From Microthrixaceae bacterium (GTDB lineage Bacteria > Actinomycetota > Acidimicrobiia > Acidimicrobiales > Poriferisodalaceae): a stretch of DNA of 64,000 bases. Shown piece after piece: positions 50,101 to 59,301 of this stretch. The notes below the pieces were generated by a model. That model was not told where the DNA came from. It saw only the letters and a list, made by a program, of their open reading frames with translations, and did no database searches. Every line of letters starts with the position of its first letter. Within the stretch, counting starts at the first letter, position 1. A program made the position numbers and the translations under genes. The stretch spans positions 268,321 to 332,320 of the forward strand of contig WTFX01000026.1 in the NCBI GenBank assembly GCA_011523825.1. Reading direction: 5' to 3'.

Positions 50101-50841
50101 CCGCTGGAGATGTACCAGGCGGACATCGGCAAGGTGGGGCTGCCTTCGGTGGTCATCGACGACTTCACCGATGCGCTGAATATCGCCATCGACGAGCTCA
50201 CCCGACCAGTCGACACGATCAAGCACCAGGCCAAGACCGTTACCGTCGGCATCTCGCGTGCCGACGAGACGCTGCTCGACTCGATGCTGGTGGCAGCAGC
50301 GCTCGAAGCCGGGGCACCGAGGGATCGGCTGTCGTATGCGGCCCTGCGCACGCTGGCAGCGCTCGACCCGGCGGTGGCCGAGGTCACCGGCTGGTCGCGA
50401 TACCGCATCGAGGGCCAGGTGGCATCGGCCAGCAGCCCGGAGATCACGATCTGGTTGACCGACCGCGGCGGCACTGCGCTCGGCATCGAGTCGCGCACCG
50501 TGACCAACCCGCAGCTGCGCGGCAGCAAGCACCGTGCCGCCTACGAGCGGGAGGTCACCGTGGCCCGCGGCCGCGACGGGCGCACGGTGCTCCATATTCC
50601 CGAGACCAAGGACGGAACGACCACCGGGCTCACGTTGCTGCATTGCCGCTTCGTCGAGCGGCTGCGTGCGCCTGCGATGCGAGCAGTGCTCATGGGCTAC
50701 CGCGGTCGCTACGGGGCGCTCGCAGACGCAGTCACTGAGACGCTGCCATGGTTCCGCGACGATCTGCTCGGCACGCTCGACGTCTTCGATCTGCTGACCC
50801 GACCGGTCTATGTGCTCGCCGAGCATTGGCTGGGAGCGTGA
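47182..50841 (+). CDS. glmS: Giant glucosamine-6-phosphate synthase (glutamine:fructose-6-P amidotransferase)
   Basis: 1219 residues, about twice the usual 610. The GTG at 47182 is chosen because it places the nucleophile Cys at position 2 (CGIVAVVGRRDD). A roughly 150-residue helical insert then separates this strand from R180-GRDSAG, which normally lies near residue 25. Other glutaminase motifs are HTRWASIG (H271) and NGDVDNY. The isomerase part has KEIGEAP, SIS1 with VSQSGTTTDTN and EMSVASTKAFYAQ, and SIS2 with REIRIKLSEVCYHAVAEDGT. VDTIKHQAKTVTVG near 1005-1020 resembles the usual GlmS end, and about 200 further residues follow. Two tandem repeats lie in linkers. It is coupled to acpS (GTGA). 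It could also act on a related sugar phosphate. Confidence 0.85.
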   Translation: MCGIVAVVGRRDDRGALEASAVVPRLHDAADLLTAAASGGSSDAPFGGRDPLERLDAAATVLRDADEALRSLPGVRLLVSDAKCVLDIETALATVGALVDDIDRAVDAGDVLPGGENARIERVNACLSELKDHAFALRRDRLRTAREVIGLWGGTPPAAAVGGLWSIQVALSALDRLEVRGRDSAGLQVFVHGARLDPGAGGAHGGRLTDPLFGAGAARDTGNGLAFVYKTASEIGELGDNTAALRSQICQDSLLRWALCADGAETVVLGHTRWASIGIVSVPNTHPLDAWDPSASATDGGDVAHIAAVLNGDVDNYADLIAQRRLRIAPEITTDAKVIPTMLRQALAASSNGERPTAGSEQLRRAFADAVSSFEGSVAIAAHVSATPDVVALALRGSGQALYVGATGPAYVVASEPYGLVEECREYVRLDGETPSDPANPVGSRGQIMLVGTPAGAAAELTALRRLSYDGTELPVEAGDIVTAEVTTRDIDRGDYPHFLLKEIGEAPRSLRATLRGRIDSATLRGRIDTAALGGRIDTATPAPLRHARLGPDSLPADVRARLRDGSIRRIVAIGQGTAAAAASSLPHFVETLLAPSRTLRSVEVTAPLATEFSGFGLHADLSDTLVVAVSQSGTTTDTNRTVDLARARGAAVIAIVNRRGSDLTDRADGVLYTSDGRDVEMSVASTKAFYAQVAACALLASAIAAEIRSDDAATSGAISDLLGALLKLPAALESVLASHDEIARIARRHVGAHRHWAVVGNGANRIASREIRIKLSEVCYHAVAEDGTEDKKHIDLSCEPLIWVCATGLTGSVADDAAKEVAIYRAHRATPIVVASAGTGRFDAAAELLEVPAVHPAVDFMLAAAAGHLYGYEAALTIDALADPLREMRASTESLLAAGGRDESLLATAGSTDASLTAPGREGDLLAVLAERLRAPANRFRDGVRAGSYDGHLRAGSAARLGAVLRYAVGMTPLEMYQADIGKVGLPSVVIDDFTDALNIAIDELTRPVDTIKHQAKTVTVGISRADETLLDSMLVAAALEAGAPRDRLSYAALRTLAALDPAVAEVTGWSRYRIEGQVASASSPEITIWLTDRGGTALGIESRTVTNPQLRGSKHRAAYEREVTVARGRDGRTVLHIPETKDGTTTGLTLLHCRFVERLRAPAMRAVLMGYRGRYGALADAVTETLPWFRDDLLGTLDVFDLLTRPVYVLAEHWLGA
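48718..48798 (+). repeat. 27 nt tandem repeat (three copies) in the glmS interdomain linker
   Basis: Units 48718-48744, 48745-48771 and 48772-48798 encode ATLRGRIDS, ATLRGRIDT and AALGGRIDT. Each holds a TGCG/CGCA-type stem. They lie just after KEIGEAPRSLR, between the glutaminase and isomerase parts. Confidence 0.9.
49858..49947 (+). repeat. Degenerate 30 nt tandem repeat inside the glmS SIS2 region
   Basis: Three 30 nt units (from 49858, 49888 and 49918) encode TESLLAAGGR, DESLLATAGS and TDASLTAPGR. They are more diverged than the other repeats, so probably older. Confidence 0.6.
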
Positions 50842-51206
50842 GCACTTCGATCGGGCTCGACATGGTGGACGTCCAGCGATTCGCCGCAGTGCTTGAACGG
50901 CGCAGCGGCATGCGCGCCCGCCTGTTCACCCCTGCCGAGCTCGCCTACGCCATGGGGACGGTCGATCCCGACACCCGCCTCGCCGCCAGATTCGCTGCGA
51001 AGGAGGCGGTGATGAAGGTATTGGGCATCGGCCTGGGTGCATGCAAGTTCCGGGACATAGAAGTGGCACGCCATCCCGGCGGCCGACCCGAACTGGTGCT
51101 TCGGGGCCTTGCGGCCGAGCGGGCGGCAGCAGCAGGCCTGTCTGAATGGCAGGTGACGCTCACCCACACCGATTCGGTGGCAGCCGCCATGGTGCTGGCG
51201 CAATAG
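50838..51206 (+). CDS. acpS: Holo-[acyl-carrier-protein] synthase
   Basis: 122 residues, standard. It transfers phosphopantetheine from CoA to ACP. The magnesium site is IGLDMVDVQRF and the second motif RFAAKEAVMKVLGIGLG; the C-terminal WQVTLTHTDSVAAAMVLA strand is typical. The GTG at 50838 overlaps the glmS stop (GTGA). The frame is open earlier, but that part lies within glmS. nnr follows after 15 bp. Confidence 0.95.
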   Translation: MSTSIGLDMVDVQRFAAVLERRSGMRARLFTPAELAYAMGTVDPDTRLAARFAAKEAVMKVLGIGLGACKFRDIEVARHPGGRPELVLRGLAAERAAAAGLSEWQVTLTHTDSVAAAMVLAQ

Positions 51207-51221
51207 GCCCGGAGCGACACG

Positions 51222-52682
51222 GTGATCCCGATCGTGACGCCGGCTGAGATGGCGGCTATCGACGCGGCCGCGCCCGAAGGCACCGATGTGCTGGTGGCGC
51301 GTGCCGGCGCAGCCGTGGCCGTCGCAGCCCGACGGATGATGGGCGGCACGTACGGGCGGCGGGTGCTCGTGGCCGCCGGCAAGGGGAACAACGGCGCAGA
51401 CGGGCGGGTCGCAGCGGCGGCGCTGGAGCGATGGGGCGTGCGCTGCCGAGTCGTGACGCCACCTGAGGCGCTCGAGCTCGTTGCCACGGCCGACACTGCA
51501 TCGCCTGCATCAGCGACGTGGGACCTCGTCATCGACGCGGCGTACGGGACCGGGCTGCGCGGGTCATGGGGTGCGGGCCGAACACCGGCGGCGCCCGTGC
51601 TTGCGGTCGACATTCCCTCCGGCATCGACGCGCTGACCGGTGAGGACCACGGTTGCTGGCCCGCCGCCGTCACCGTCACCTTCGGCGCACTGAAGCCGGG
51701 CCTGCTGCTGCATCCTGGAGCGGCCGCCGCTGGCGAGGTGGAACTCGCCCCGATCGGGTTGGACGCCAGCGGGGCGGTGTCGTGGCTGGTGACCGATGCC
51801 GATGCTGATGCCGCGTTGCCGTCCGCTGAGCCGGCGGCCCACAAGTGGCGCCGGGCCGTGCGGGTCATTGCAGGCTCGCCCCAGATGCGCGGCGCCGGAC
51901 ATCTCGTGTGCGCGGCCGCCCAGCAAGCGGGCGCCGGCATGGTTGTGGTCAGCTCACCGGGAGTGCGAGCGGCCGATGTCGCTCGACCGACCGAGGCGGT
52001 GGCGCGCGACCTCCGGCCCGGGGATTGGGCCGATCCCGCGCTCGACGGCATCAAACGCTTCGACGCTGCCGTCATCGGACCTGGGATCGGCGCCGACCCC
52101 ACCGCCTTGGCGCAAGCGGCTCGCTTTATTGCTGACTGTCCGGTGCCGCTGGTTGTCGACGCCGATGGCCTCACGGCACTGGCGGAGCATCCCGAGTGCC
52201 TGCATGAACGCACCGCGCCGACCGTCCTCACACCCCATGACGGAGAGTTCGCCAAGCTCACGGGCGACCCGCCCGCAGCCGATCGGTTCTCTGCAGTGCG
52301 ACGTGCAGCGGACGAATTCAATGCCGTTGTCCTGCTGAAAGGACCGACGACGCTCGTGGCCGCCAGAGCTGCCGCCAACACCAGCGCGCCGTCGGCCGCT
52401 GTGCTGGCGGCCGCGTCGGGGACGGCGCGCTTGGCGACCGCTGGATCGGGCGACGTGCTCTCGGGGGTGATCGCCGCAGTCCTGTCCGCCGGCGCGACCG
52501 AACCCGACGCCGTGCTGTTGGGGACCGCCGCTGCTGCGCACTGGCACGGTCGCACCGCCACCTTCGGCGGTCATGATCCGGCCGCAGGCCTCACGCCGCT
52601 GACTGCGATGCACCAGGTGGAGCTGCTGGGGGCGGTGCGAGCTGGCCTCGCTGCCGCCGGTGCCGAAACGAGCAGCACATGA
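51222..52682 (+). CDS. nnr: Bifunctional NAD(P)H-hydrate epimerase / dehydratase
   Basis: 486 residues, normal for the fused enzyme. It repairs hydrated NAD(P)H. The N-terminal YjeF epimerase domain (about 1-205) has AGKGNNGADGRVAAAAL and DAAYGTGLRG. The C-terminal ADP-dependent dehydratase domain has VIGPGIGADPT, VDADGLTAL, TPHDGEFAKLTG, LKGPTTLVA and the catalytic GSGDVLSGVIAA. GTG start. The stop overlaps the alr ATG (ATGA). Confidence 0.95.
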   Translation: MIPIVTPAEMAAIDAAAPEGTDVLVARAGAAVAVAARRMMGGTYGRRVLVAAGKGNNGADGRVAAAALERWGVRCRVVTPPEALELVATADTASPASATWDLVIDAAYGTGLRGSWGAGRTPAAPVLAVDIPSGIDALTGEDHGCWPAAVTVTFGALKPGLLLHPGAAAAGEVELAPIGLDASGAVSWLVTDADADAALPSAEPAAHKWRRAVRVIAGSPQMRGAGHLVCAAAQQAGAGMVVVSSPGVRAADVARPTEAVARDLRPGDWADPALDGIKRFDAAVIGPGIGADPTALAQAARFIADCPVPLVVDADGLTALAEHPECLHERTAPTVLTPHDGEFAKLTGDPPAADRFSAVRRAADEFNAVVLLKGPTTLVAARAAANTSAPSAAVLAAASGTARLATAGSGDVLSGVIAAVLSAGATEPDAVLLGTAAAAHWHGRTATFGGHDPAAGLTPLTAMHQVELLGAVRAGLAAAGAETSST

Positions 52683-53932
52683 CGGACGCTTCGGAGATGC
52701 GGCTCGGTTCAACTGACGCATCCGAGATGCGACTGGATCCAACCGACGCATCGGAGATGCGTCCTACCTGGTGCGACATTGATCTCGACGCGCTCGACCG
52801 CAATCTGGCAGCGATCCGCCGACATGTCGGCGGGGCCGAGGTGGTGCCGGTCGTCAAGGCCAACGCCTACGGTCACGGCATCGCCCCGATCGGGCTCGCA
52901 CTGCAAGCAGCTGGGGTCTCATGCCTGGCCGTCGCCTACGTCGAGGAGGCGCTGGCCCTGCGCAGCGCCGGGGTGAGGGCCGACATCCATGTACTCGGCG
53001 GTGCCGTCGAGCGCCAGATTCCGCTGTTCCTCGCCCACAACCTGATTCTCACGGCCCCGTCGATCGACAAGCTGCGCCAGATCGACGCCGCCGCGGTGGC
53101 TGCGGGCACCACCGCCCGGGCGCATCTCAAGATCGACACCGGCATGGAGCGCATCGGCGTTCACCACTACAACGCCGACAAGCTGTTCGCCGAATCGCTC
53201 CGCTGCCGCTCGGTCCGTGTCGAGGGTGTATTCAGCCACTTCGCCAATGCTGACAGCGATGATCTGTCCGACGCGCGCACGCAGCTCGACCGCTTCAGTG
53301 AGGCACTGCGCTTCTACGAACGCCACTCGTTGCCCACGCCCGTCCGGCATATGGCGGCGTCCGCGGCTATCGCCCGCCTGCCCGAGGCCCACCTCGACCG
53401 TGTTCGCCCGGGCATCGTGCTGTACGGCGTGGCTCCCAAACCCGATATCGCCGCCGCCCTGCCGACCGAACCGGTGCTGAGCTGGCACAGCGAGGTCGTC
53501 TATTTCAAGGTGGTGCCGCGCGGAGCATCCGTCGGTTACGGCAGCACGTGGACCGCAGACCGCCAGACCCGGGTGATCACCCTGCCCGTCGGGTATGCCG
53601 ACGGTTACGCCCGCTCTCTGGGCACGGGCCCGCAACAGGGGCCAATGCAGGGGCCGGCAAACGTGCTCATCGACGGAGCCCCGCACCCCGTGGTGGGCCA
53701 TGTCTGCATGGATCAGACGATGGTCAACATCGGCGATGGCAGCGCCTACAACGGAGACCGGGTCACCCTCGTCGGCCGCCAGGGCGACGAGCGTGTTGCG
53801 ATCACCGATCTGGCCGATTGGTCGGGTCGCAGTCCCTACGAAGTGCTCACCGGAATCTCGCTGCGCGTCCCTCGCGTCTACCGCCGGGCAGATTCGCCGC
53901 ATTGCGGTCTCGCTGATCGCAGAGCACGCTAG
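52679..53932 (+). CDS. alr: Alanine racemase with repeated N-terminus
   Basis: 417 residues, about 30 more than usual. It makes D-alanine for peptidoglycan using PLP. The PLP lysine is K60 in [13 protein letters not shown]; in most members it is near residue 35-40. The opposing-face tyrosine region is [20 protein letters not shown], and [13 protein letters not shown] carries the carbamate/substrate side. The N-terminus is three copies of a ten-residue unit, [10 protein letters not shown] / [10 protein letters not shown] / [10 protein letters not shown], of which the last runs into the enzyme core [12 protein letters not shown]. The ATG overlaps the nnr stop. An ATG inside each unit gives alternative starts. 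Confidence 0.95.
   Translation: MTDASEMRLGSTDASEMRLDPTDASEMRPTWCDIDLDALDRNLAAIRRHVGGAEVVPVVKANAYGHGIAPIGLALQAAGVSCLAVAYVEEALALRSAGVRADIHVLGGAVERQIPLFLAHNLILTAPSIDKLRQIDAAAVAAGTTARAHLKIDTGMERIGVHHYNADKLFAESLRCRSVRVEGVFSHFANADSDDLSDARTQLDRFSEALRFYERHSLPTPVRHMAASAAIARLPEAHLDRVRPGIVLYGVAPKPDIAAALPTEPVLSWHSEVVYFKVVPRGASVGYGSTWTADRQTRVITLPVGYADGYARSLGTGPQQGPMQGPANVLIDGAPHPVVGHVCMDQTMVNIGDGSAYNGDRVTLVGRQGDERVAITDLADWSGRSPYEVLTGISLRVPRVYRRADSPHCGLADRRAR
52682..52771 (+). repeat. 30 nt tandem repeat (three copies) at the alr 5' end
   Basis: Units 52682-52711, 52712-52741 and 52742-52771 (the last partial). Units 2 and 3 contain a perfect CGCATC/GATGCG stem with a 3 nt loop; unit 1 has one mismatch. 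Each unit includes an ATG in frame. Confidence 0.9.
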
Positions 53933-53944
53933 ACAAGCTCCGTT

Positions 53945-54448
53945 ATGCGGTTCCGCACCACGAGCGCCGACGGGACGCGAGCTGTCGCGGCGGCACTCGT
54001 CCCGCTGTTGCGCCCGGGCGATGTGCTGCTGCTGTCGGGCGATCTGGGTGCTGGCAAGACGGTGTTCACGCAGGGCTTGGCGGCAGCGCTCGGGGTTGCC
54101 GAGCCGGTGACCAGCCCAACCTTCACGCTGGCACAGAGTTACGAGGGCCGTCTGCGATTGCACCACCTCGACGTGTACCGGTTGGAGAACCTCGGCGAGG
54201 TGCTCGACCTGGACCTGCCCGAGCTGCTGGATGACGATGCGGTGGTGTGCGTGGAGTGGGGTGAGGTAGTGATCGGCGAGCTGCCACGCGACTTCCTGCG
54301 CGTGCGCATCCGGCTTGCCGACCCCGGCGAGTCGCCCGACATCCGAATCTTCGAGGCCGACCTGGTTGGTTCGAGCTGGCACGCCCGCGCCGATGCGCTC
54401 GCCGCGGTGTGGCATTTCGCCGACAGCTTCCCGGTGCCGCCGTGCTAG
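53945..54448 (+). CDS. tsaE: tRNA t6A synthesis ATPase TsaE
   Basis: 167 residues, standard. TsaE is the ATPase that resets the TsaB-TsaD complex in t6A synthesis. The P-loop is [16 protein letters not shown]; the switch-like region is [20 protein letters not shown] and DVYRL, and VCVEWGEVV forms the later strand. It begins 12 bp after alr. Its stop (TGC TAG) is part of a 32 nt sequence that is then copied twice before tsaB. Confidence 0.95.
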   Translation: MRFRTTSADGTRAVAAALVPLLRPGDVLLLSGDLGAGKTVFTQGLAAALGVAEPVTSPTFTLAQSYEGRLRLHHLDVYRLENLGEVLDLDLPELLDDDAVVCVEWGEVVIGELPRDFLRVRIRLADPGESPDIRIFEADLVGSSWHARADALAAVWHFADSFPVPPC

Positions 54449-54515
54449 TACATCACTGCGCGGAGGCAGCGCAGTGCTAGTACACCACTGCGCGGAGGCA
54501 GCGCAGTGCTAGTAC
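54442..54515 (+). repeat. 32 nt tandem repeat copying the tsaE-tsaB junction
   Basis: GTGCTAGTAC occurs at 54442, 54474 and 54506. Between them lies CACTGCGC-GGAGGCA-GCGCAGTG, a perfect 8 bp hairpin with the Shine-Dalgarno GGAGG in its loop. The first GTGCTAG holds the tsaE stop and the last holds the tsaB start. The first two GTGs each open a 12-residue frame that ends in the next copy's TAG, so every junction has the same GTG-C-TAG overlap. Confidence 0.92.
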
Positions 54516-55204
54516 TCGGCATCGAGACGGCGACGCCCCAGGTCGGCGTGGCCATTGGCGGGCACGAAGGCATCATCGCCTCGTTCCACACCACCCGCGA
54601 CCGGCGCCACGCCGAGACACTCGTGCCGGCGATCCAGTTCCTCTGCGAGCAGGCGCAGATGAAGCTGTCGCAGATCGGCCTGGTGGCTGTCGATGTCGGC
54701 CCGGGCCTGTTCACCGGCCTGCGGGTGGGTCTGGCGACCGCGAAGTCCATCGCCCATGCCTGCCGGGTCCCGATGATCGGCGTCTCCAGCCTCGACCTCG
54801 CGGCATTCCCGGCACGCTTCAGCGATCGGCTCATCGTCTCCACCGTGGACGCTCGCCGGGGCGAGATCTTCTACGCCACCTACCGGCGGGCACCCGGGGG
54901 CATCCAGCTCATGAGCCCGCCGGCCGTGGATCAGCCCGCCGACGTCGCTGCGCAGCTGATGGCAACAGGCGCAGAAACGCTGATCGTGGGCGACGGAGCC
55001 GACCGATACGCGGAGGTGCTGGGCGCCGTACGGGGGGCGGAAATCGGTCGGGAGGGGCTGCGCCATCCCAACGCCGGTGCCCTGGTGGAGCTGGCGCACG
55101 CGCGAGCGCTGCGCGAGGAGTTCGTCAGCCCGTCCGAGATCGCGCCGATGTACCTGCGCGCCCCCGACGCCCGCATCAACTGGCAGCAGCGGGAGCGATC
55201 ATGA
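54506..55204 (+). CDS. tsaB: tRNA t6A synthesis protein TsaB
   Basis: 232 residues, standard. TsaB pairs with TsaD to form threonylcarbamoyladenosine on ANN-reading tRNAs. It has VLGIETATPQVGVAIGGHEG, then GPGLFTGLRVGLATAKSIAH and SSLDLAAFPA of the ASKHA fold. The start is the GTG of the third junction repeat, with GGAGG 10 bp upstream inside the preceding hairpin loop. The stop overlaps the rimI ATG (ATGA). Confidence 0.95.
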   Translation: MLVLGIETATPQVGVAIGGHEGIIASFHTTRDRRHAETLVPAIQFLCEQAQMKLSQIGLVAVDVGPGLFTGLRVGLATAKSIAHACRVPMIGVSSLDLAAFPARFSDRLIVSTVDARRGEIFYATYRRAPGGIQLMSPPAVDQPADVAAQLMATGAETLIVGDGADRYAEVLGAVRGAEIGREGLRHPNAGALVELAHARALREEFVSPSEIAPMYLRAPDARINWQQRERS

Positions 55205-55905
55205 CCATGCCGGCGGCGTCCAATGCCGCAGTGCCTGCTGGCCAGCGGCGTGCACCGGCTGCCTCCGGTCCAGCGCCGATCATCGTCCCGATGCGTCGCA
55301 AGCATCTGCGCGAGATCCGACGTATCGACAAGCTGGTGTACCCGAGGCCGTGGTCGATGGCCCTGTACCTGGACGAATTGCAGCGGGGCGGCGAGCGGGT
55401 GTACCGCGTGGCCTGCACGCCGGGCTCACACGGACGACCCGCCGGCGTCATCGGCTACGGCGGCTTCATGATCGTGGCCGGCGAAGGGCACATCACCTCC
55501 GTGGCGGTGCATCCGGACTGCCAGGGTCACGGCGTGGGTGCACGGCTGATGCTGGAGCTGCACCGCGAGGCCAGGCGCATCGATGGGCTGGAAGCGCTGA
55601 CGCTGGAGGTGCGTTCGGGCAACGCCGCGGCGCAGCGGCTCTACCGCTGGTTCGGCTATGCGCCCGTCGGCAGCCGCAAGAACTACTACCGGGGCGGTCC
55701 TGGAGGAAAGCGAGAGGATGCGTTGGTGATGTGGTGCCACGACATCGACAGTCCCTCCCACGGCGAACGCCTGGGCGGCATCGCTACGGCCCTCGGCCTT
55801 ACCGAGGGCGCATCGAGCACGGCCCTCGGCTCTACCGAGGGCGCATCGAGCACGGCCCTCGGCATTACCGAGGGCGCAATGAACACAGGCATGGGGGTGT
55901 CATGA
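55201..55905 (+). CDS. rimI: Ribosomal protein alanine N-acetyltransferase-like (GNAT)
   Basis: 234 residues against about 150-160. RimI acetylates the N-terminal alanine of bS18; relatives acetylate other N-termini. The GNAT core spans about 30-180: IDKLVYPRPWSMALYLDELQ, ITSVAVHPDCQGHGVGARLM (acetyl-CoA loop) and VRSGNAAAQRLYRWFGYAPV. About 30 residues precede it and a 55-residue tail follows, mostly three 11-residue units of ALGSTEGASST type. The ATG overlaps the tsaB stop and the end overlaps the tsaD ATG. The neighbours are the standard ones. Confidence 0.92.
   Translation: MTMPAASNAAVPAGQRRAPAASGPAPIIVPMRRKHLREIRRIDKLVYPRPWSMALYLDELQRGGERVYRVACTPGSHGRPAGVIGYGGFMIVAGEGHITSVAVHPDCQGHGVGARLMLELHREARRIDGLEALTLEVRSGNAAAQRLYRWFGYAPVGSRKNYYRGGPGGKREDALVMWCHDIDSPSHGERLGGIATALGLTEGASSTALGSTEGASSTALGITEGAMNTGMGVS
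55788..55886 (+). repeat. 33 nt tandem repeat (three copies) in the rimI tail
   Basis: Units start at 55788, 55821 and 55854. Each contains a perfect CCCTCGG/CCGAGGG stem with a variable 5 nt loop (CCTTA, CTCTA, CATTA) and encodes ALGxTEGASST. The stem is constant while the loop differs. Confidence 0.92.
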
Positions 55906-56909
55906 CGACCATCCTCGGCATCGAGACCTCGTGCGACGAGACGGCTGCAGCAGTCGTGGACGACGGCCGCAACGTGCGCTCCAGCATTGTCAGCAGCCAG
56001 GTGGATCTCCATGCCCGCTATGGCGGGGTGGTTCCCGAGATCGCGGGCCGCGCTCATGAAGCCCTCATCACTCCCGTCGTGGCCGAGGCGCTGGTCGAGG
56101 CCGGCGCCGCCGACAGCGATATCGACGTGGTGGCGGCCACCTGCGGTCCCGGCTTGGTGGGCAGCCTGCTCGTGGGCGTGGCAGCAGCCAAGGCGCTCGC
56201 GCTCGTGTGGGACGTTCCTTACATCGGCATCAACCACCACGAAGCCCACCTGTACGCAGCGCTGCTTGACGAGCACGACGCCGAGGTGCAGTTCCCGCTG
56301 GTCACCCTGCTGGTCTCGGGCGGGCACACCATGCTCATTTCGTTTGAAGGGCATGGCCGCTACCGCCTGCTGGGCGCCACCCGCGACGATGCCGCCGGGG
56401 AGGCCTTCGACAAGGTGGCCCGCTACCTGGGACTCGGTTACCCGGGCGGTCCCGTCATCGACCGGCTGGCATCCGAGGGCGACCCCACTGCCGTCCCGCT
56501 CACGAGAGCCATGCTGGACGACGGCTACGACTTCTCCTTCTCGGGCATCAAGACTGCGGTCATCAACTGGGTTCGAGCCAACCCCGAAGTCGCGACCGCC
56601 GACGTTGCGGCGTCATTCCAGGCCTGCGTGACCGATGTGCTCACCCACAAGGCCCGCAAAGCGGCCCATGAGGTCGGGGCGGCGGGTATCTGCCTGGCCG
56701 GCGGAGTGGCGGCCAACAGCGCCTTGCGCGAGCGAACGCTCGACATCTGCACCGAAGACGGCTTCAACGCCTATCTGCCGAGCCGGGCCATGTGTACCGA
56801 CAACGCCGCCATGATCGCCGCGACGGCCTGGTACCGGCTTGCCAGCGACGGTCCTTCCGACCTCGACGACGGCGCCGATCCCAACCTGCGCATCAACTTC
56901 CTCGACTGA
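55902..56909 (+). CDS. tsaD: tRNA t6A synthesis protein TsaD
   Basis: 335 residues, standard. It is the catalytic subunit that transfers threonylcarbamoyl to A37. It begins TTILGIETSCDETAAAVVDD, then GGVVPEIAGRAHEAL and the metal-binding INHHEAHLYA, LVSGGHTMLI, DDAAGEAFDKVARYLGLGYP and ICLAGGVAANSALRE. The ATG at 55902 overlaps the rimI stop; the longer open frame upstream is a shadow of rimI and tsaB. It ends the operon, 158 bp before the groES promoter region. Confidence 0.97.
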   Translation: MTTILGIETSCDETAAAVVDDGRNVRSSIVSSQVDLHARYGGVVPEIAGRAHEALITPVVAEALVEAGAADSDIDVVAATCGPGLVGSLLVGVAAAKALALVWDVPYIGINHHEAHLYAALLDEHDAEVQFPLVTLLVSGGHTMLISFEGHGRYRLLGATRDDAAGEAFDKVARYLGLGYPGGPVIDRLASEGDPTAVPLTRAMLDDGYDFSFSGIKTAVINWVRANPEVATADVAASFQACVTDVLTHKARKAAHEVGAAGICLAGGVAANSALRERTLDICTEDGFNAYLPSRAMCTDNAAMIAATAWYRLASDGPSDLDDGADPNLRINFLD

Positions 56910-56939
56910 GCACCCCAGGCCGAAGACACAAAGGCACTA

Positions 56940-57020
56940 GCTGCGGGGGCGGCCGGGAACCCCTGCGAGGTTGGAACCTGCTGGATTCCCGGAGCAGGGG
57001 GGCCCTGCCGCCCCCGCAGC
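56940..57020. other. Highly structured 81 nt palindromic element between tsaD and groES
   Basis: Outer arms GCTGCGGGGGCGGC (56940-56953) and GCCGCCCCCGCAGC (57007-57020) pair over 14 bp. Inside, CCGGGAA (56953-56959) matches TTCCCGG (56986-56992), and CCCCTGC (56960-56966) matches GCAGGGG (56994-57000). These two pairs interlock, so they form either a pseudoknot or two exclusive states. AGGT/ACCT (56968-56979) adds a small hairpin. It may be the tsaD terminator, an RNA, or a small mobile palindrome; no T-run follows. Confidence 0.6.
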
Positions 57021-57045
57021 GGGCGCAAATTGCGTAACAGCAAGG

Positions 57046-57074
57046 TTGTGGCTGGGTATTGAGGCTCGTATCGT
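57046..57074 (+). promoter_or_regulatory. Predicted promoter of groES-groEL
   Basis: TTGTGG (57046-57051) and TATCGT (57069-57074), spacer 17 bp. The -10 touches the CIRCE operator, as expected for HrcA repression. Confidence 0.65.
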
Positions 57075-57100
57075 TAGCACTCGCCCGGTGAGAGTGCTAA
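57074..57100 (+). promoter_or_regulatory. CIRCE operator (HrcA binding site)
   Basis: TTAGCACTC (57074-57082), nine bases, GAGTGCTAA (57092-57100): an exact match to the CIRCE consensus. It places the chaperonin operon under the heat-shock repressor HrcA. hrcA itself is not in the window. Confidence 0.95.
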
Positions 57101-57166
57101 GTGCCGCCGGGCAGTTCCATGACACGCCCCAGACAGGGCACAGCGCCACAGGAGGCACTTCCGACC

Positions 57167-59141
<1,975 letters not shown>

Positions 59142-59168
59142 CCCCCGCTCCACCTCCTCCCAAACAGG

Positions 59169-59198
59169 CGCAGGGCCGGCGTTCGCGCCGGCCCTGCG
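59169..59198 (+). terminator. Strong hairpin terminator after groEL
   Basis: CGCAGGGCCGGCG (59169-59181), TTCG tetraloop, CGCCGGCCCTGCG (59186-59198): a perfect 13 bp stem. The downstream TCGTTGT is only mildly T-rich, usual in GC-rich genomes. Confidence 0.85.
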
Positions 59199-59254
59199 TC
59201 GTTGTGGGGCGGCACTTGGCTGCCAAATCCCGCAATGCCGCCGGGGCCCAGCGG

Positions 59255-59260
59255 TACCCT
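59255..59260 (+). promoter_or_regulatory. Possible -10 box TACCCT of guaA
   Basis: TACCCT within GCGGTACCCTCGTTGTT, almost the same as the glmS promoter neighbourhood (CGGTACCCTCGCTGTT). The -35 is weak. The leader to the ATG at 59302 would be about 35 nt. Confidence 0.4.
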
Positions 59261-59301
59261 CGTTGTTTTCCCCAACGTGGCGCAGCTGCGGCGCCGGACT
59301 T

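Noticed and set aside
56940..57020. Integron attC site or tRNA-like element
   Set aside because: The inverted repeats resemble an attC outline, but no GTTRRRY core sites, no integrase and no cassette genes are nearby. No tRNA cloverleaf could be drawn.
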